The notes beneath the pieces were generated by a model. That model made no database searches and was not told where the DNA came from. It saw only the letters and a program-made list of their open reading frames with translations. A stretch of 5,865 bases of DNA from Methanomicrobiales archaeon (GTDB taxonomy: Archaea > Halobacteriota > Methanomicrobia > Methanomicrobiales > JACTUA01). Where the stretch lies: positions 1 to 5,865 of the forward strand of contig JAJRCP010000093.1 of the NCBI GenBank assembly GCA_028678885.1, read 5' to 3'. A program made the translations under genes and the position numbers. Below, one piece after another: positions 1 to 5,788 of the stretch (its first letter is position 1; every line of letters begins with the position of its first letter).

Positions 1-2
1 GG

Positions 3-1019
3 AAATATGGGTACCGCATGCCGGCGGAATGGGAACTCCATGAAGGAATCTGGCTTGCCTGGCCTTATAGAGAGGAAACCTTTCCCCGCCTTCAGGATGT
101 GGCAGTAACATATACCAGAATGATCCATGCGATTCACCTCCATGAGAGGGTGCATCTCCTGGTCAGACATGCGCCGATGGAGGCACATGTGAGTACTGTG
201 CTTCAGAATGCAGGAGTGCGGATGGATCGGGTTGATCTGCATATGACTGACTATGCAGATGTATGGCTCCGGGATAGTGGGCCTACCTTTGTCATAAATC
301 GAAGAGAGAAAAAACTCGCCTTAGTGGGGTGGAAGTTCAATGCATGGGGAGAGAAATATTCAGAACTAGTGCGGGACGAAGCAATCCCCATAAGATTGAA
401 AGAAATGCTCGGCCTTCCTTTATTCAAACCAGGTATTATCCTTGAAGGAGGTTCGATAGATGTTAATGGCAGAGGTGTTGTGATGACCACCGAGCAATGT
501 CTTCTTAACCCCAATCGAAATCCTACCATGAGCCGTCGTGAGATAGAACGATATCTACAGGAATATCTGGGAATGGAACAGGTGCTCTGGCTGCAGGAAG
601 GAATCGCTGGTGATGATACAGATGGACATATCGACGACATCGCCCGATTTGCCGATCCGAAAACTATCCTCTGTGCAGTCGAGGAGGATAGGGGTGATGA
701 GAATTTCAGCAATCTCCAGGGCAATCTTCATATCCTGCAAAAGGCCCGAGACCAAGAGGGAAATCCATTTCGGATAATACCAGTTCCCATGCCCGACCAC
801 ATCGAGAGGGACACCCGACTCCCGGCAAGTTACCTGAACTTCTATATAGGAAACCAGGTAGTGCTTGTCCCGGTTTTCGGAGTCGAGAATGATGCCCGTG
901 CGCTTGATATTATCAGCAAAGCGTTTCCGAAGCGCGATGTAGTGGGAATCGACTGTCAAGCACTAGTTCAGGGACTGGGCACCTTGCACTGCGTGAGTCA
1001 GCAACAGCCTGTGATATAA
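3..1019 (+). CDS. aguA: Agmatine deiminase (5' end outside window)
   Basis: Hydrolyses agmatine to N-carbamoylputrescine and ammonia, the first step of the agmatine route to putrescine; a cytosolic enzyme of the peptidyl-arginine deiminase (guanidine-modifying) family. Numbering from the first in-window ATG (position 18), the family signatures are WLRDSGPTF (83-91), EGGSIDVNGRG (143-153), DDTDGHIDD (199-207), PASYLNFYI (269-277) and HCVSQQQP (324-331). Cys325 is the expected nucleophile, with Asp202/His204 and Glu143 at conserved active-site positions. The codons before that ATG read K-Y-G-Y-R. This matches the usual family sequence leading into MPAEWE, so the true start probably lies upstream and the ATG at 18 is internal. 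The residues before the nucleophile read GLGTLHC where GGG.HC is more common, a minor change. No antisense gene is supported beneath it. A partner N-carbamoylputrescine amidase is not visible; it could lie upstream. The family call is secure; substrate preference is by homology. Confidence 0.93.
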   Translation, partial: KYGYRMPAEWELHEGIWLAWPYREETFPRLQDVAVTYTRMIHAIHLHERVHLLVRHAPMEAHVSTVLQNAGVRMDRVDLHMTDYADVWLRDSGPTFVINRREKKLALVGWKFNAWGEKYSELVRDEAIPIRLKEMLGLPLFKPGIILEGGSIDVNGRGVVMTTEQCLLNPNRNPTMSRREIERYLQEYLGMEQVLWLQEGIAGDDTDGHIDDIARFADPKTILCAVEEDRGDENFSNLQGNLHILQKARDQEGNPFRIIPVPMPDHIERDTRLPASYLNFYIGNQVVLVPVFGVENDARALDIISKAFPKRDVVGIDCQALVQGLGTLHCVSQQQPVI

Positions 1020-1327
1020 CATCTTAACCTGCTCTGTGGACTCGTCTCCCCTGTCATACGAGTACTACGTAAGAATTAGCATTTCACGATATAAGATCCT
1101 CTGCCATCTCATTCCCTTAGATTAGCACAGGACGCTGGACATATTGCCCAATCAGGATATGGGAGCTCTCATTAAAAATGGGAGAATAAACCACGGTGTA
1201 CCTATACGGGGTCCTCCTTCTTGGTTGAAAAATTGTTGTCGTTTCCAACTCTCCCAAAGTGTAATTGGACAGCATTGAAGCGATGGTGTATAACTAGTAG
1301 ATTTTCATCCAAAAAAAATAATGATGG
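1020..1327. other. Intergenic stretch without a convincing gene
   Basis: Lies between the end of agmatine deiminase and the end of the convergent arsC gene. It holds a short perfect-frame hairpin (1166-1173 with 1177-1184, 3-base loop, one G-T pair). A minus-strand frame from ATG at 1273-1275 to TAA at 1117-1119 (52 residues) has no ribosome binding site and no recognised family. The hairpin is not followed by a T-run on either strand, so it is not an obvious intrinsic terminator. No clear T-rich terminator follows the agmatine deiminase stop. Confidence 0.5.
1311..1318 (-). terminator. T8 terminator of arsC
   Basis: Eight consecutive A on the plus strand, so T8 on the coding strand of arsC, begin 9 bases after its TAG stop (1328-1330). 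Archaeal RNA polymerase terminates at T-tracts without needing a hairpin, so position and length fit the arsC transcript end. Confidence 0.55.
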
Positions 1328-1741
1328 CTACTTTCCGACCGGTACCGATCCAAAATATCTGTCAATCCAGTTGATGATTTCATCCCGCAGGCCCCGGAAC
1401 CTTACTCGTACCTCTTCTTCGGCTCCCGTGAACTCGCCAGGATCTGTGAATTCAACGTGAATGCTCTCCTTTGCCCAAGGAAAATGTGGGCAGGTTCCCC
1501 CCTTCTCATCGCAGAGAATGACTACCAGATCCATTTCCTTGCCGGAAAAGACCTCAAGGGATTTCGATTTTTGAAGAGAGATATCAATCCCGATTTCTCT
1601 CATCACCTGGCTGGCGTACTGGCTCACGGTTGATGCTCGGGTCCCTGCACCGAATGCCTCATACTGGTCTCCAAACCGTGCTGTCATATATCCTTCTGCC
1701 ATCTGGGAACGTGCAGTGTTATGGGCACAGATAAAGAGCAC
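1328..1741 (-). CDS. arsC: Arsenate reductase, thioredoxin-coupled LMW-PTP fold
   Basis: Reduces arsenate to arsenite for export, cycling a disulfide that thioredoxin resolves; cytosolic. The 137 residues match the usual family length. The phosphatase-type P-loop CAHNTARS spans residues 5-12 (Cys5, Arg11 = CX5R). Two further cysteines, Cys77 and Cys84 in the LCDEKGGTCP segment, have the spacing of the redox relay of Trx-dependent ArsC. Asp100-Pro101 supply the general-acid DP loop. These cysteines favour ArsC over a simple tyrosine phosphatase. Translation must begin at GTG (1741): in frame upstream are only four codons (S-R-K-R) after a TAG, and the next Met (residue 14) lies past the catalytic loop. 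A weak GGA-type ribosome binding site sits just upstream. The gene is monocistronic here, with a TATA-like box and operator-like dyad in front and a T8 tract behind. No arsenite pump or ArsR is visible in the window. Confidence 0.92.
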   Translation of the reverse strand: MLFICAHNTARSQMAEGYMTARFGDQYEAFGAGTRASTVSQYASQVMREIGIDISLQKSKSLEVFSGKEMDLVVILCDEKGGTCPHFPWAKESIHVEFTDPGEFTGAEEEVRVRFRGLRDEIINWIDRYFGSVPVGK

Positions 1742-1762
1742 TCTCTTCCGTGACTATGGCAA

Positions 1763-1786
1763 TGTTCCCTTAACTCACTGGGAACA
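1763..1786 (-). promoter_or_regulatory. Operator-like inverted repeat before arsC
   Basis: Perfect 7-bp dyad: TGTTCCC (1763-1769) and GGGAACA (1780-1786), 10-base spacer, arm centres 17 bp apart. It lies between the TATA-like box (1792-1798) and the arsC start. By archaeal promoter geometry it overlaps the expected transcription start near 1768-1770, a classic position for a repressor site. The regulator is unknown; an ArsR-type arsenite sensor would be plausible by context only. Confidence 0.5.
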
Positions 1787-1790
1787 GAAT

Positions 1791-1800
1791 CTATAAATGG
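1791..1800 (-). promoter_or_regulatory. TATA-like box of arsC
   Basis: On the minus strand it reads CCATTTATAG, centred about 54 bases before the GTG start. A start of transcription 25-27 bases downstream would give a leader of roughly 27 bases. The element is nearly symmetric, so it could also serve the plus strand, but no good gene follows there. No strong BRE is visible. Confidence 0.45.
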
Positions 1801-1808
1801 ATTCTGCC

Positions 1809-1937
1809 ATGGAAATGAAGAGAGATCATCGTAAAATCATCACGGATTTTCTCCGCAGGTTTATTGAACAGAATCGAGAAGGGACATTTCCATTAGAACG
1901 GACTTTTACTGAATCAATTCGAAACTCTCTCATTTAA
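1809..1937 (+). CDS. Possible small protein, 42 residues, or chance frame
   Basis: Open frame from ATG to TAA, starting MEMKRDHRKI and continuing basic and helical-looking (LRRFIEQNREG) before ending in NSLI. It is not a recognised family. An alternative Met is at residue 3 (1815). There is no ribosome binding site; a TATA-like box (1791-1800) is too close for the first ATG unless the message is leaderless from about Met3. It could be the 5' remnant of a decayed gene. The evidence is only composition and an uninterrupted short frame. Confidence 0.15.
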   Translation: MEMKRDHRKIITDFLRRFIEQNREGTFPLERTFTESIRNSLI

Positions 1938-2107
1938 GTGGAGCATACGGTAATTTATCAACTAATGGATATATGCCTACTCTCGTTTCTTAATGAAGAT
2001 TCTTGAAGAGAGGATGAAGCGATGCTCCCGCTTTTTTATAAATCGGCTGCCATAACAGCAATCTTTAATGAAACTGGGCCTATTCAGTCTCTAAAATAGA
2101 ATTTCAA
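1938..2107. other. Non-coding stretch with unassigned TATA-like box
   Basis: No gene is seen. The clearest element is TTTTTTATAAAT at 2032-2043, an excellent archaeal box A sequence about 170 bases before the HEAT-repeat start. Its core TTTATAAA is palindromic, so direction is undecided. On the plus strand, transcription would begin near 2065 and run into the stem-loop at 2108-2141. Confidence 0.35.
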
Positions 2108-2141
2108 TGCCAATCACTCTGCCATGCATATTTGGTTGGCA
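2108..2141 (+). repeat. 9-bp stem-loop upstream of HEAT gene
   Basis: TGCCAATCA (2108-2116) pairs with TGGTTGGCA (2133-2141), eight Watson-Crick pairs plus one G-T, with a 16-base loop. A run of six T (2153-2158) follows at a distance of about 11 bases. It could end a short transcript started at the TATA-like box near 2035, or be a protein-binding dyad upstream of the HEAT-gene promoter. The sequence does not decide between them. Confidence 0.35.
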
Positions 2142-2149
2142 AATATTCA

Positions 2150-2160
2150 TTATTTTTTAT
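2150..2160 (+). promoter_or_regulatory. TATA-like stretch of HEAT-repeat gene
   Basis: The T-rich sequence ending in TTTTTTATG lies 45-50 bases before the preferred ATG at 2204. Transcription from about 2182 would leave a leader of roughly 22 bases that still contains the ribosome binding site. This supports the 2204 start over the upstream in-frame TTG (2132) and ATG (2159), which would lie at or before the promoter. Confidence 0.35.
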
Positions 2161-2194
2161 GAAGATCTCTCCATTGCGCCCTCAGGAAAAAGCA

Positions 2195-2200
2195 GGGGGA
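2195..2200 (+). promoter_or_regulatory. Ribosome binding site deciding the HEAT start
   Basis: GGGGGA lies three bases before the ATG at 2204. The following TCA extends the match to the archaeal anti-Shine-Dalgarno tail. Spacing is short but usable. Neither upstream in-frame start has a comparable site. Confidence 0.45.
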
Positions 2201-2203
2201 TCA

Positions 2204-2578
2204 ATGGAAGAAGACGTACGAAATTTGCAGGACGAGAGCAAGGGAAATCGATGGAGGTATGCTGAAGCTCTAGAGAAGATGGGAAAACCGGCGGTCGAAT
2301 ATCTCATCCATGCTCTCAAAGACCCGGATAAATGGGTTCGCTACGTTGCCGCTGATGCTCTCGGAAATATTGGTGATCCCTGCTGTGTGGATGATTTGAT
2401 TGTAGCACTGAAGGATGGAGACCAGGATGTCCGGTTTGCGGTTGCCGGAGCATTGGGGAAGGTGGGAAACGGAAATCCACGTGCGATGGAGGCTCTCGAT
2501 CAGGTATGCAGGGGCGACAACTGCTATGTCCGGATCGCTGCTGAAGAAGCACGTGCTCTCCTCAACAAAAAAACATAA
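2204..2578 (+). CDS. Small HEAT-repeat (PBS lyase-like) protein
   Basis: A 124-residue protein made almost entirely of short HEAT-like repeats of about 30 residues, the type also found in phycobilisome lyases. Units fall at roughly 14-41 (AEALEKMGKPAVEYLIHALKD), 44-72 (VRYVAADALGNIGDP then DDLIVALKDGD), 75-105 (VRFAVAGALGKVG then a longer helix) and a last half unit at 108-121 (VRIAAEEARALL). The repeated VR..AA.ALG.IG.P pattern is diagnostic. Such solenoids bind partner proteins; the partner here is unknown and no catalytic residues are seen. There is no signal peptide or membrane segment. The start at 2204 fits the ribosome binding site, the promoter position and the homologous beginning of this family; longer in-frame starts at 2132 (TTG) and 2159 (ATG) add 24 or 15 residues that do not look like HEAT sequence. 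It stands alone, convergent with the PAS gene. Three of its cysteines (60, 61, 102) have no obvious metal motif. Confidence 0.85.
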   Translation: MEEDVRNLQDESKGNRWRYAEALEKMGKPAVEYLIHALKDPDKWVRYVAADALGNIGDPCCVDDLIVALKDGDQDVRFAVAGALGKVGNGNPRAMEALDQVCRGDNCYVRIAAEEARALLNKKT

Positions 2579-2611
2579 TGCTGCATCTGCACGGGCCACG
2601 CATCATCAATA

Positions 2612-2620
2612 TTTCTTTTT
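2612..2620 (+). terminator. T-rich terminator after HEAT gene
   Basis: TTTCTTTTT starts about 33 bases after the TAA stop on the same strand, consistent with archaeal T-tract termination. There is no stable hairpin before it. Confidence 0.35.
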
Positions 2621-2712
2621 CGAGACTATTCCGCCCTTGGCCTCATCTGTTCAATACTTTTGATGTGAAACCCCTCTATTCATATTCCAGAATAGGCCTG
2701 CTATAGTATCTC

Positions 2713-2725
2713 AAAATTGAAAAAA
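2713..2725 (-). terminator. T-rich terminator after PAS gene
   Basis: Read on the minus strand, a T6 tract (2720-2725) followed by a T4 (2713-2716) lies about 37 bases beyond the TAA stop of the PAS gene. A shorter T5 (2749-2753) is nearer the stop. With the plus-strand T-tract at 2612-2620 this separates two convergent genes. Confidence 0.4.
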
Positions 2726-2761
2726 GGATACTTGAACTGATTACGCTGAAAAACAGAAACA

Positions 2762-5005
2762 TTAATTGACTATTTTTTTATCCCCGATGCGTTTGAACTT
2801 TTCCAACTCCTTGTGTAATTGTTTATTTTCTTCCGTGAGTGCCTGAGTTCTTTCCTGAATTGTCGCCTCTAATCTTGCGTGCACTTTCTTTAGGGAATCC
2901 TCCGCCCGTTTCCAGTCTGAGATATCCCGGACGGTTTCGATAGCTCCGATAGGATTCCCCCCCTCATCGTACAGCGGGGATGCTTTTGCCCAAACATAAG
3001 CCCCTTTTCCATTGTATAAATGCGGTACAAATACTTCGGAATATACGCTATCCTTCACTTTTCGAGCCTCGGGGTAGAATTTTTTCACTTCGGACTCAGA
3101 TTTTTCAATCAGATCGATAAGGACCGGTCGAGAGTTGCCATAGAAGGGCATTGCGTATGCATAATCTCCTTTTCCTATTATCAGTTCACGGGATACACCG
3201 GTCATTTCAGCCATCGCTTTATTCCAGCCTATGACCTTTCTGTCCCGATCGATCACCATGGTAGGATCCGGTAGGAATTCGATGATCTCCTGAAGTTTCT
3301 GTTTGTTAAGATTCAATTCCTGCTCGATTTTTCTAATAGGGGTGAGATCGGTGAAGGTGGCCATCAAGCAGAGTGGTCTGCCGGAGACTCCACGGACTAG
3401 ATTGGCCGACAGGTGAAAGTTCACAATTCCCTGATCATAGCGTGGTCCTGCTATCTCCCCTTCCCATATTCCCCGATGATGCACCGTGTAGAGAATTTCT
3501 TCGATTTTCCGGATTTTTTCTTCATCACCAAATGCCATCCATTCGACCTGTCTCTTTAGCAGTTCTTCTTCTTTAATGCCAAACATCTTAAGATAAGAAT
3601 CGTTGGCATAGGTGACGGTTCCTTCAAGACTTGCTATCGCGATACCTGTTGTGGAAGAGGCGATGGCCGCCTCCTTTATCCGCAACTCCTCCTCAAATTT
3701 TTTCCTCTCGGTGATATCCCGCGCAATGGTCGAGGCTGCAGTAATCGTTCCATTGCCATCACGTACTGGAGACACGCTGACTGATACCTCAATTATTGAT
3801 CCATCCTTTCGAAGCCTACGGGTTTCGTAGTTTTTGACTCCCCCCCCTTTCCTGATATTTTCCAGGATCTGATCGTACTCCTGCAGGATCTCTGAGGGGA
3901 TGATCATTTTAATGGATTTCCCAAGTACTTCTTCTGCGGAATATCCGTACATTTGTTCTGCGCCGTTATTCCAGCTGAGTATCACCCCGTTTAGGTCTTT
4001 TCCGATCACCGCATCTTGGGATGATTCTACTATCGCTGCGAGAAAAGCCTGTATTTGTTCTGCATGTTTTTTGTCGGTGACATCTTCATAGATAACGCAC
4101 TGTGTACCGTCCAAGAGGGTAACTGGGCGAAAAATAATCTCCCGAGTTGCTCCATCTCCGCATTGCACCGGAAATGTTCTTGGCCGAACTTCTCCGATCC
4201 GTGAATGTTCCAGATCTTCGACCCACTGCTGGAGGGCCAATTTCCGCAGTTCCGGATCAGGAAATGTACGATGGAACCAATCCTTTCCAGAGGGAATCTC
4301 TTTTAAAGTATATCCAAACACTTCAACAAATTTCCGGTTGACAAACTGGTAACCTCCCTGGGGATCGATGATTGAGATAGGAAATGGAGAAAGCTCAATA
4401 ATACTCCTGAACTTTTCCTGGCTCTCCATCAATTCCTGCTGGGCTTTTTTTTGGGAAGTGATATCCTCAAGAATGGTGGTCAGGCCCTGCCCGCCATCAT
4501 CAAACACGGTCGGTATTACCTTTGTCCAGAAATATGAGCGGATTCCGTTCTTAAGAATAGATATTTCCGAAGCGAACTCCCGTTGTTCTGGCTTCTTTTT
4601 TAGTAGTGCGGAAAACGGGAGTTCTTGTAAAAACGACAAAGAGGGTTCAGTGATATCTCTCCCGAGCAATGAATCCTTATCCAAGTCTAAGAATTTCAGG
4701 AAATTGTCATTGATCTGGAGTATTCGGAGTTCATTGTCCAGGACGAGGATGAAATCAGAGGAGAAGCTGAGCATCGCAGAGATAGGAATCCGATTGGATA
4801 GGAAGAAAACTTTCGCCGCTCCAAATGAGCGCATCTCCACATGGCCGGAGATGAGCAAGATCTCCAGATATTTTGCTACCGAATTCCTGTTCATCTTCAA
4901 CTGCTGAGATATGTCGGAAATAGTCAGACCTTTTGGTCTGAATTTGAGAAGATTCTTGATTTTGGCAATTTTGTCCTGATCCAGAATATGGTCAGGTGTA
5001 TACAT
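2762..5005 (-). CDS. HTH plus five-PAS sensor protein without kinase
   Basis: A soluble 747-residue signal sensor. Residues 12-70 form a winged helix-turn-helix (GLTISDISQQLKMNRNSVAKYLEIL, then SGHVEMRSFGAAKVFFLS). Five PAS domains follow: about 75-185, 195-315, 318-437 (the most canonical: WNNGAEQMYGYSAEEVLGK, RRLRKDGSIIEVSVS, TIARDITERKKFEEEL), 442-560 and 565-698 (the subtype with GKGDYAYAMPFYG). PAC-type ends such as EDITSQKK, EDVTDKKH, ARDITERKK and VRDISDWKR mark the joints. A coiled coil fills about 700-740 and the protein stops 15 residues later. There is no HisKA, HATPase, GGDEF or receiver domain, and no transmembrane segment or signal peptide. This HTH-PAS arrangement is familiar in Methanomicrobiales. 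The HTH is the only visible output module, so a one-component transcription regulator is the simplest inference; signalling through a separate kinase is an alternative. The ATG is the first start in a long open leader, and the next Met lies inside the HTH; no ribosome binding site is evident. The ligand is unknown. Confidence 0.9.
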   Translation of the reverse strand: MYTPDHILDQDKIAKIKNLLKFRPKGLTISDISQQLKMNRNSVAKYLEILLISGHVEMRSFGAAKVFFLSNRIPISAMLSFSSDFILVLDNELRILQINDNFLKFLDLDKDSLLGRDITEPSLSFLQELPFSALLKKKPEQREFASEISILKNGIRSYFWTKVIPTVFDDGGQGLTTILEDITSQKKAQQELMESQEKFRSIIELSPFPISIIDPQGGYQFVNRKFVEVFGYTLKEIPSGKDWFHRTFPDPELRKLALQQWVEDLEHSRIGEVRPRTFPVQCGDGATREIIFRPVTLLDGTQCVIYEDVTDKKHAEQIQAFLAAIVESSQDAVIGKDLNGVILSWNNGAEQMYGYSAEEVLGKSIKMIIPSEILQEYDQILENIRKGGGVKNYETRRLRKDGSIIEVSVSVSPVRDGNGTITAASTIARDITERKKFEEELRIKEAAIASSTTGIAIASLEGTVTYANDSYLKMFGIKEEELLKRQVEWMAFGDEEKIRKIEEILYTVHHRGIWEGEIAGPRYDQGIVNFHLSANLVRGVSGRPLCLMATFTDLTPIRKIEQELNLNKQKLQEIIEFLPDPTMVIDRDRKVIGWNKAMAEMTGVSRELIIGKGDYAYAMPFYGNSRPVLIDLIEKSESEVKKFYPEARKVKDSVYSEVFVPHLYNGKGAYVWAKASPLYDEGGNPIGAIETVRDISDWKRAEDSLKKVHARLEATIQERTQALTEENKQLHKELEKFKRIGDKKIVN

Positions 5006-5184
5006 CTTATGAGACGAAGGAAACAGGACATAATCAACATATGCACAGCGGAGCTGCCATGCACTCAGACAAAAATAACCCCGATTTATCGATTTTTCCT
5101 GTAAAAAAGAGATTTAGGCGAAATATGTAAGTGTACAATATTTTGTCATAGGGCTAGCTTATTTTCTCCCCGTCAATTAAGGAG
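5006..5184 (-). promoter_or_regulatory. Upstream region of the PAS gene
   Basis: No gene is seen. Reading toward the PAS gene, the best promoter candidate is AAAAATCGATAAATC (about 5084-5098). It combines an A-rich BRE-like part with a TATA-like core and would give a leader of some 55 bases. A second, weaker T-rich box lies at 5071-5080. The core contains a small CGAT..ATCG dyad. The assignment is tentative because no ribosome binding site or clear single TATA box fixes it. Confidence 0.25.
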
Positions 5185-5505
5185 CTATCGTTTGATTTGC
5201 AGGTAGAGATTCCATTTCTTTTGAGAAATATCAGTACCATGCCAATCAACTACGATTTGCTCAATGCATATTTCTGTCATTTCCTTTCGGTGGATGGCTC
5301 TTTGTCCTTTATGGGAGGAATTGGCAAAGAATTCCCCGAATTTTACAACATGACCTCACATTGCTTCGATAAGCTCATATTTCGAAACTACTCCTGGAGG
5401 TGGTAGGGGTGTATCGAGTCCGTATGTCCTATAGTTAATAAGGTGAAGTGTTCCAGGAGCTGGACAGAGACCGGAATATCCCATTTTTCCGTAATCGTTT
5501 TTGCC
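5185..5505 (-). pseudogene. Possible decayed gene with in-frame TGA
   Basis: On the minus strand one reading frame gives coding-like, charged sequence on both sides of a single TGA (5356-5358). Before it, from ATG at 5482-5484, it reads MGYSGLCPAPGTLHLINYRT and on to SKYELIEAM (42 residues). After it comes GHVVKFGEFFANSSHKGQRA and on to WNLYLQIKR (57 residues), ending in TAG at 5185-5187. The same frame is stopped by TAG at 5506-5508 but stays peptide-like further upstream. The plus-strand frame over part of this stretch (5197-5406) is rich in aromatic and hydrophobic residues, as expected of an antisense shadow. No family is recognised. A decayed gene is the favoured reading; UGA recoding is unlikely outside the selenocysteine-using methanogens. 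Chance open frames cannot be excluded. Confidence 0.25.
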
Positions 5506-5521
5506 CTAATTTCCGGAGATC

Positions 5522-5788
5522 GTGGAAGATACTCCCTTCCGAGGTACTTCCTTCTCAAAGTGGTCGGTTAGCGGAATCTTCCAGATCGGTCAGACCCAGA
5601 TCGAGCACCCGAGCTCAGAGAATGAAAAACCACAATCGCGAGAGATTGCACTTCGGAAAGAAGGCCTTCGAGGGGATGAGGTGGTGAGAGGTTACCGCTC
5701 ATACATTATATTAAGAAGGCAGCTCGATAAATGTGAGCAACAAATTCAGTTCCTGCATCTCTTGGGGAATTTCCTCGTTCATGTTTAA
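5522..5788 (+). CDS. Unrecognised small protein candidate, 88 residues
   Basis: Frame from GTG with GGAG (5515-5518) three bases before it, to TAA. The product is polar: a Ser/Thr-rich start (VEDTPFRGTSFSKWS), a charged middle (SENEKPQSREIALRKEG) and a helical end (RRQLDKCEQQIQFLHLLGNF). No family is recognised. The last part loosely recalls the helix before the histidine of methanogen sensor kinases, but no His-Asp motif follows, so I do not assign that. It conflicts over 5711-5788 with a minus-strand frame entering from the right edge; at most one of them is likely to be real. Confidence 0.25.
   Translation: MEDTPFRGTSFSKWSVSGIFQIGQTQIEHPSSENEKPQSREIALRKEGLRGDEVVRGYRSYIILRRQLDKCEQQIQFLHLLGNFLVHV

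Noticed and set aside
251..959. Two long minus-strand frames (251-724 and 555-959) inside agmatine deiminase
   Set aside because: Antisense shadows of a gene with complete family motifs; their translations are Ser/Ile-rich and match nothing I recognise.
1166..1184. Hairpin as terminator of agmatine deiminase
   Set aside because: It is about 146 bases after the stop, has no T-run on the plus strand, and an 8-bp imperfect stem is common by chance.
1221..1460. Plus-strand frame over the 3' end of arsC
   Set aside because: It overlaps clear arsC coding sequence, and its second half is a Ser/Arg/Pro-rich antisense translation.
2270..2663. Minus-strand and +1 frames over the HEAT-repeat gene
   Set aside because: They copy the repeat periodicity in other frames (Pro/His-rich translations); the HEAT frame explains the sequence.
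2077..2699. GGCCTATTC near 2077 and its complement GAATAGGCC near 2690 flanking the HEAT gene, as element ends
   Set aside because: Nine-base matches are expected many times by chance in a window this size; there are no target duplications or transposase.
3020..4907. Several plus-strand frames opposite the PAS gene, the longest being 179 codons
   Set aside because: All lie antisense to recognisable PAS domains and have Ser/Phe-rich shadow composition.
5735..5788. Histidine-kinase phosphoacceptor helix at the end of the 5522-5788 frame
   Set aside because: Only a loose similarity (QIQFLHLLGN); the diagnostic His-Asp motif is absent and the frame stops at once.
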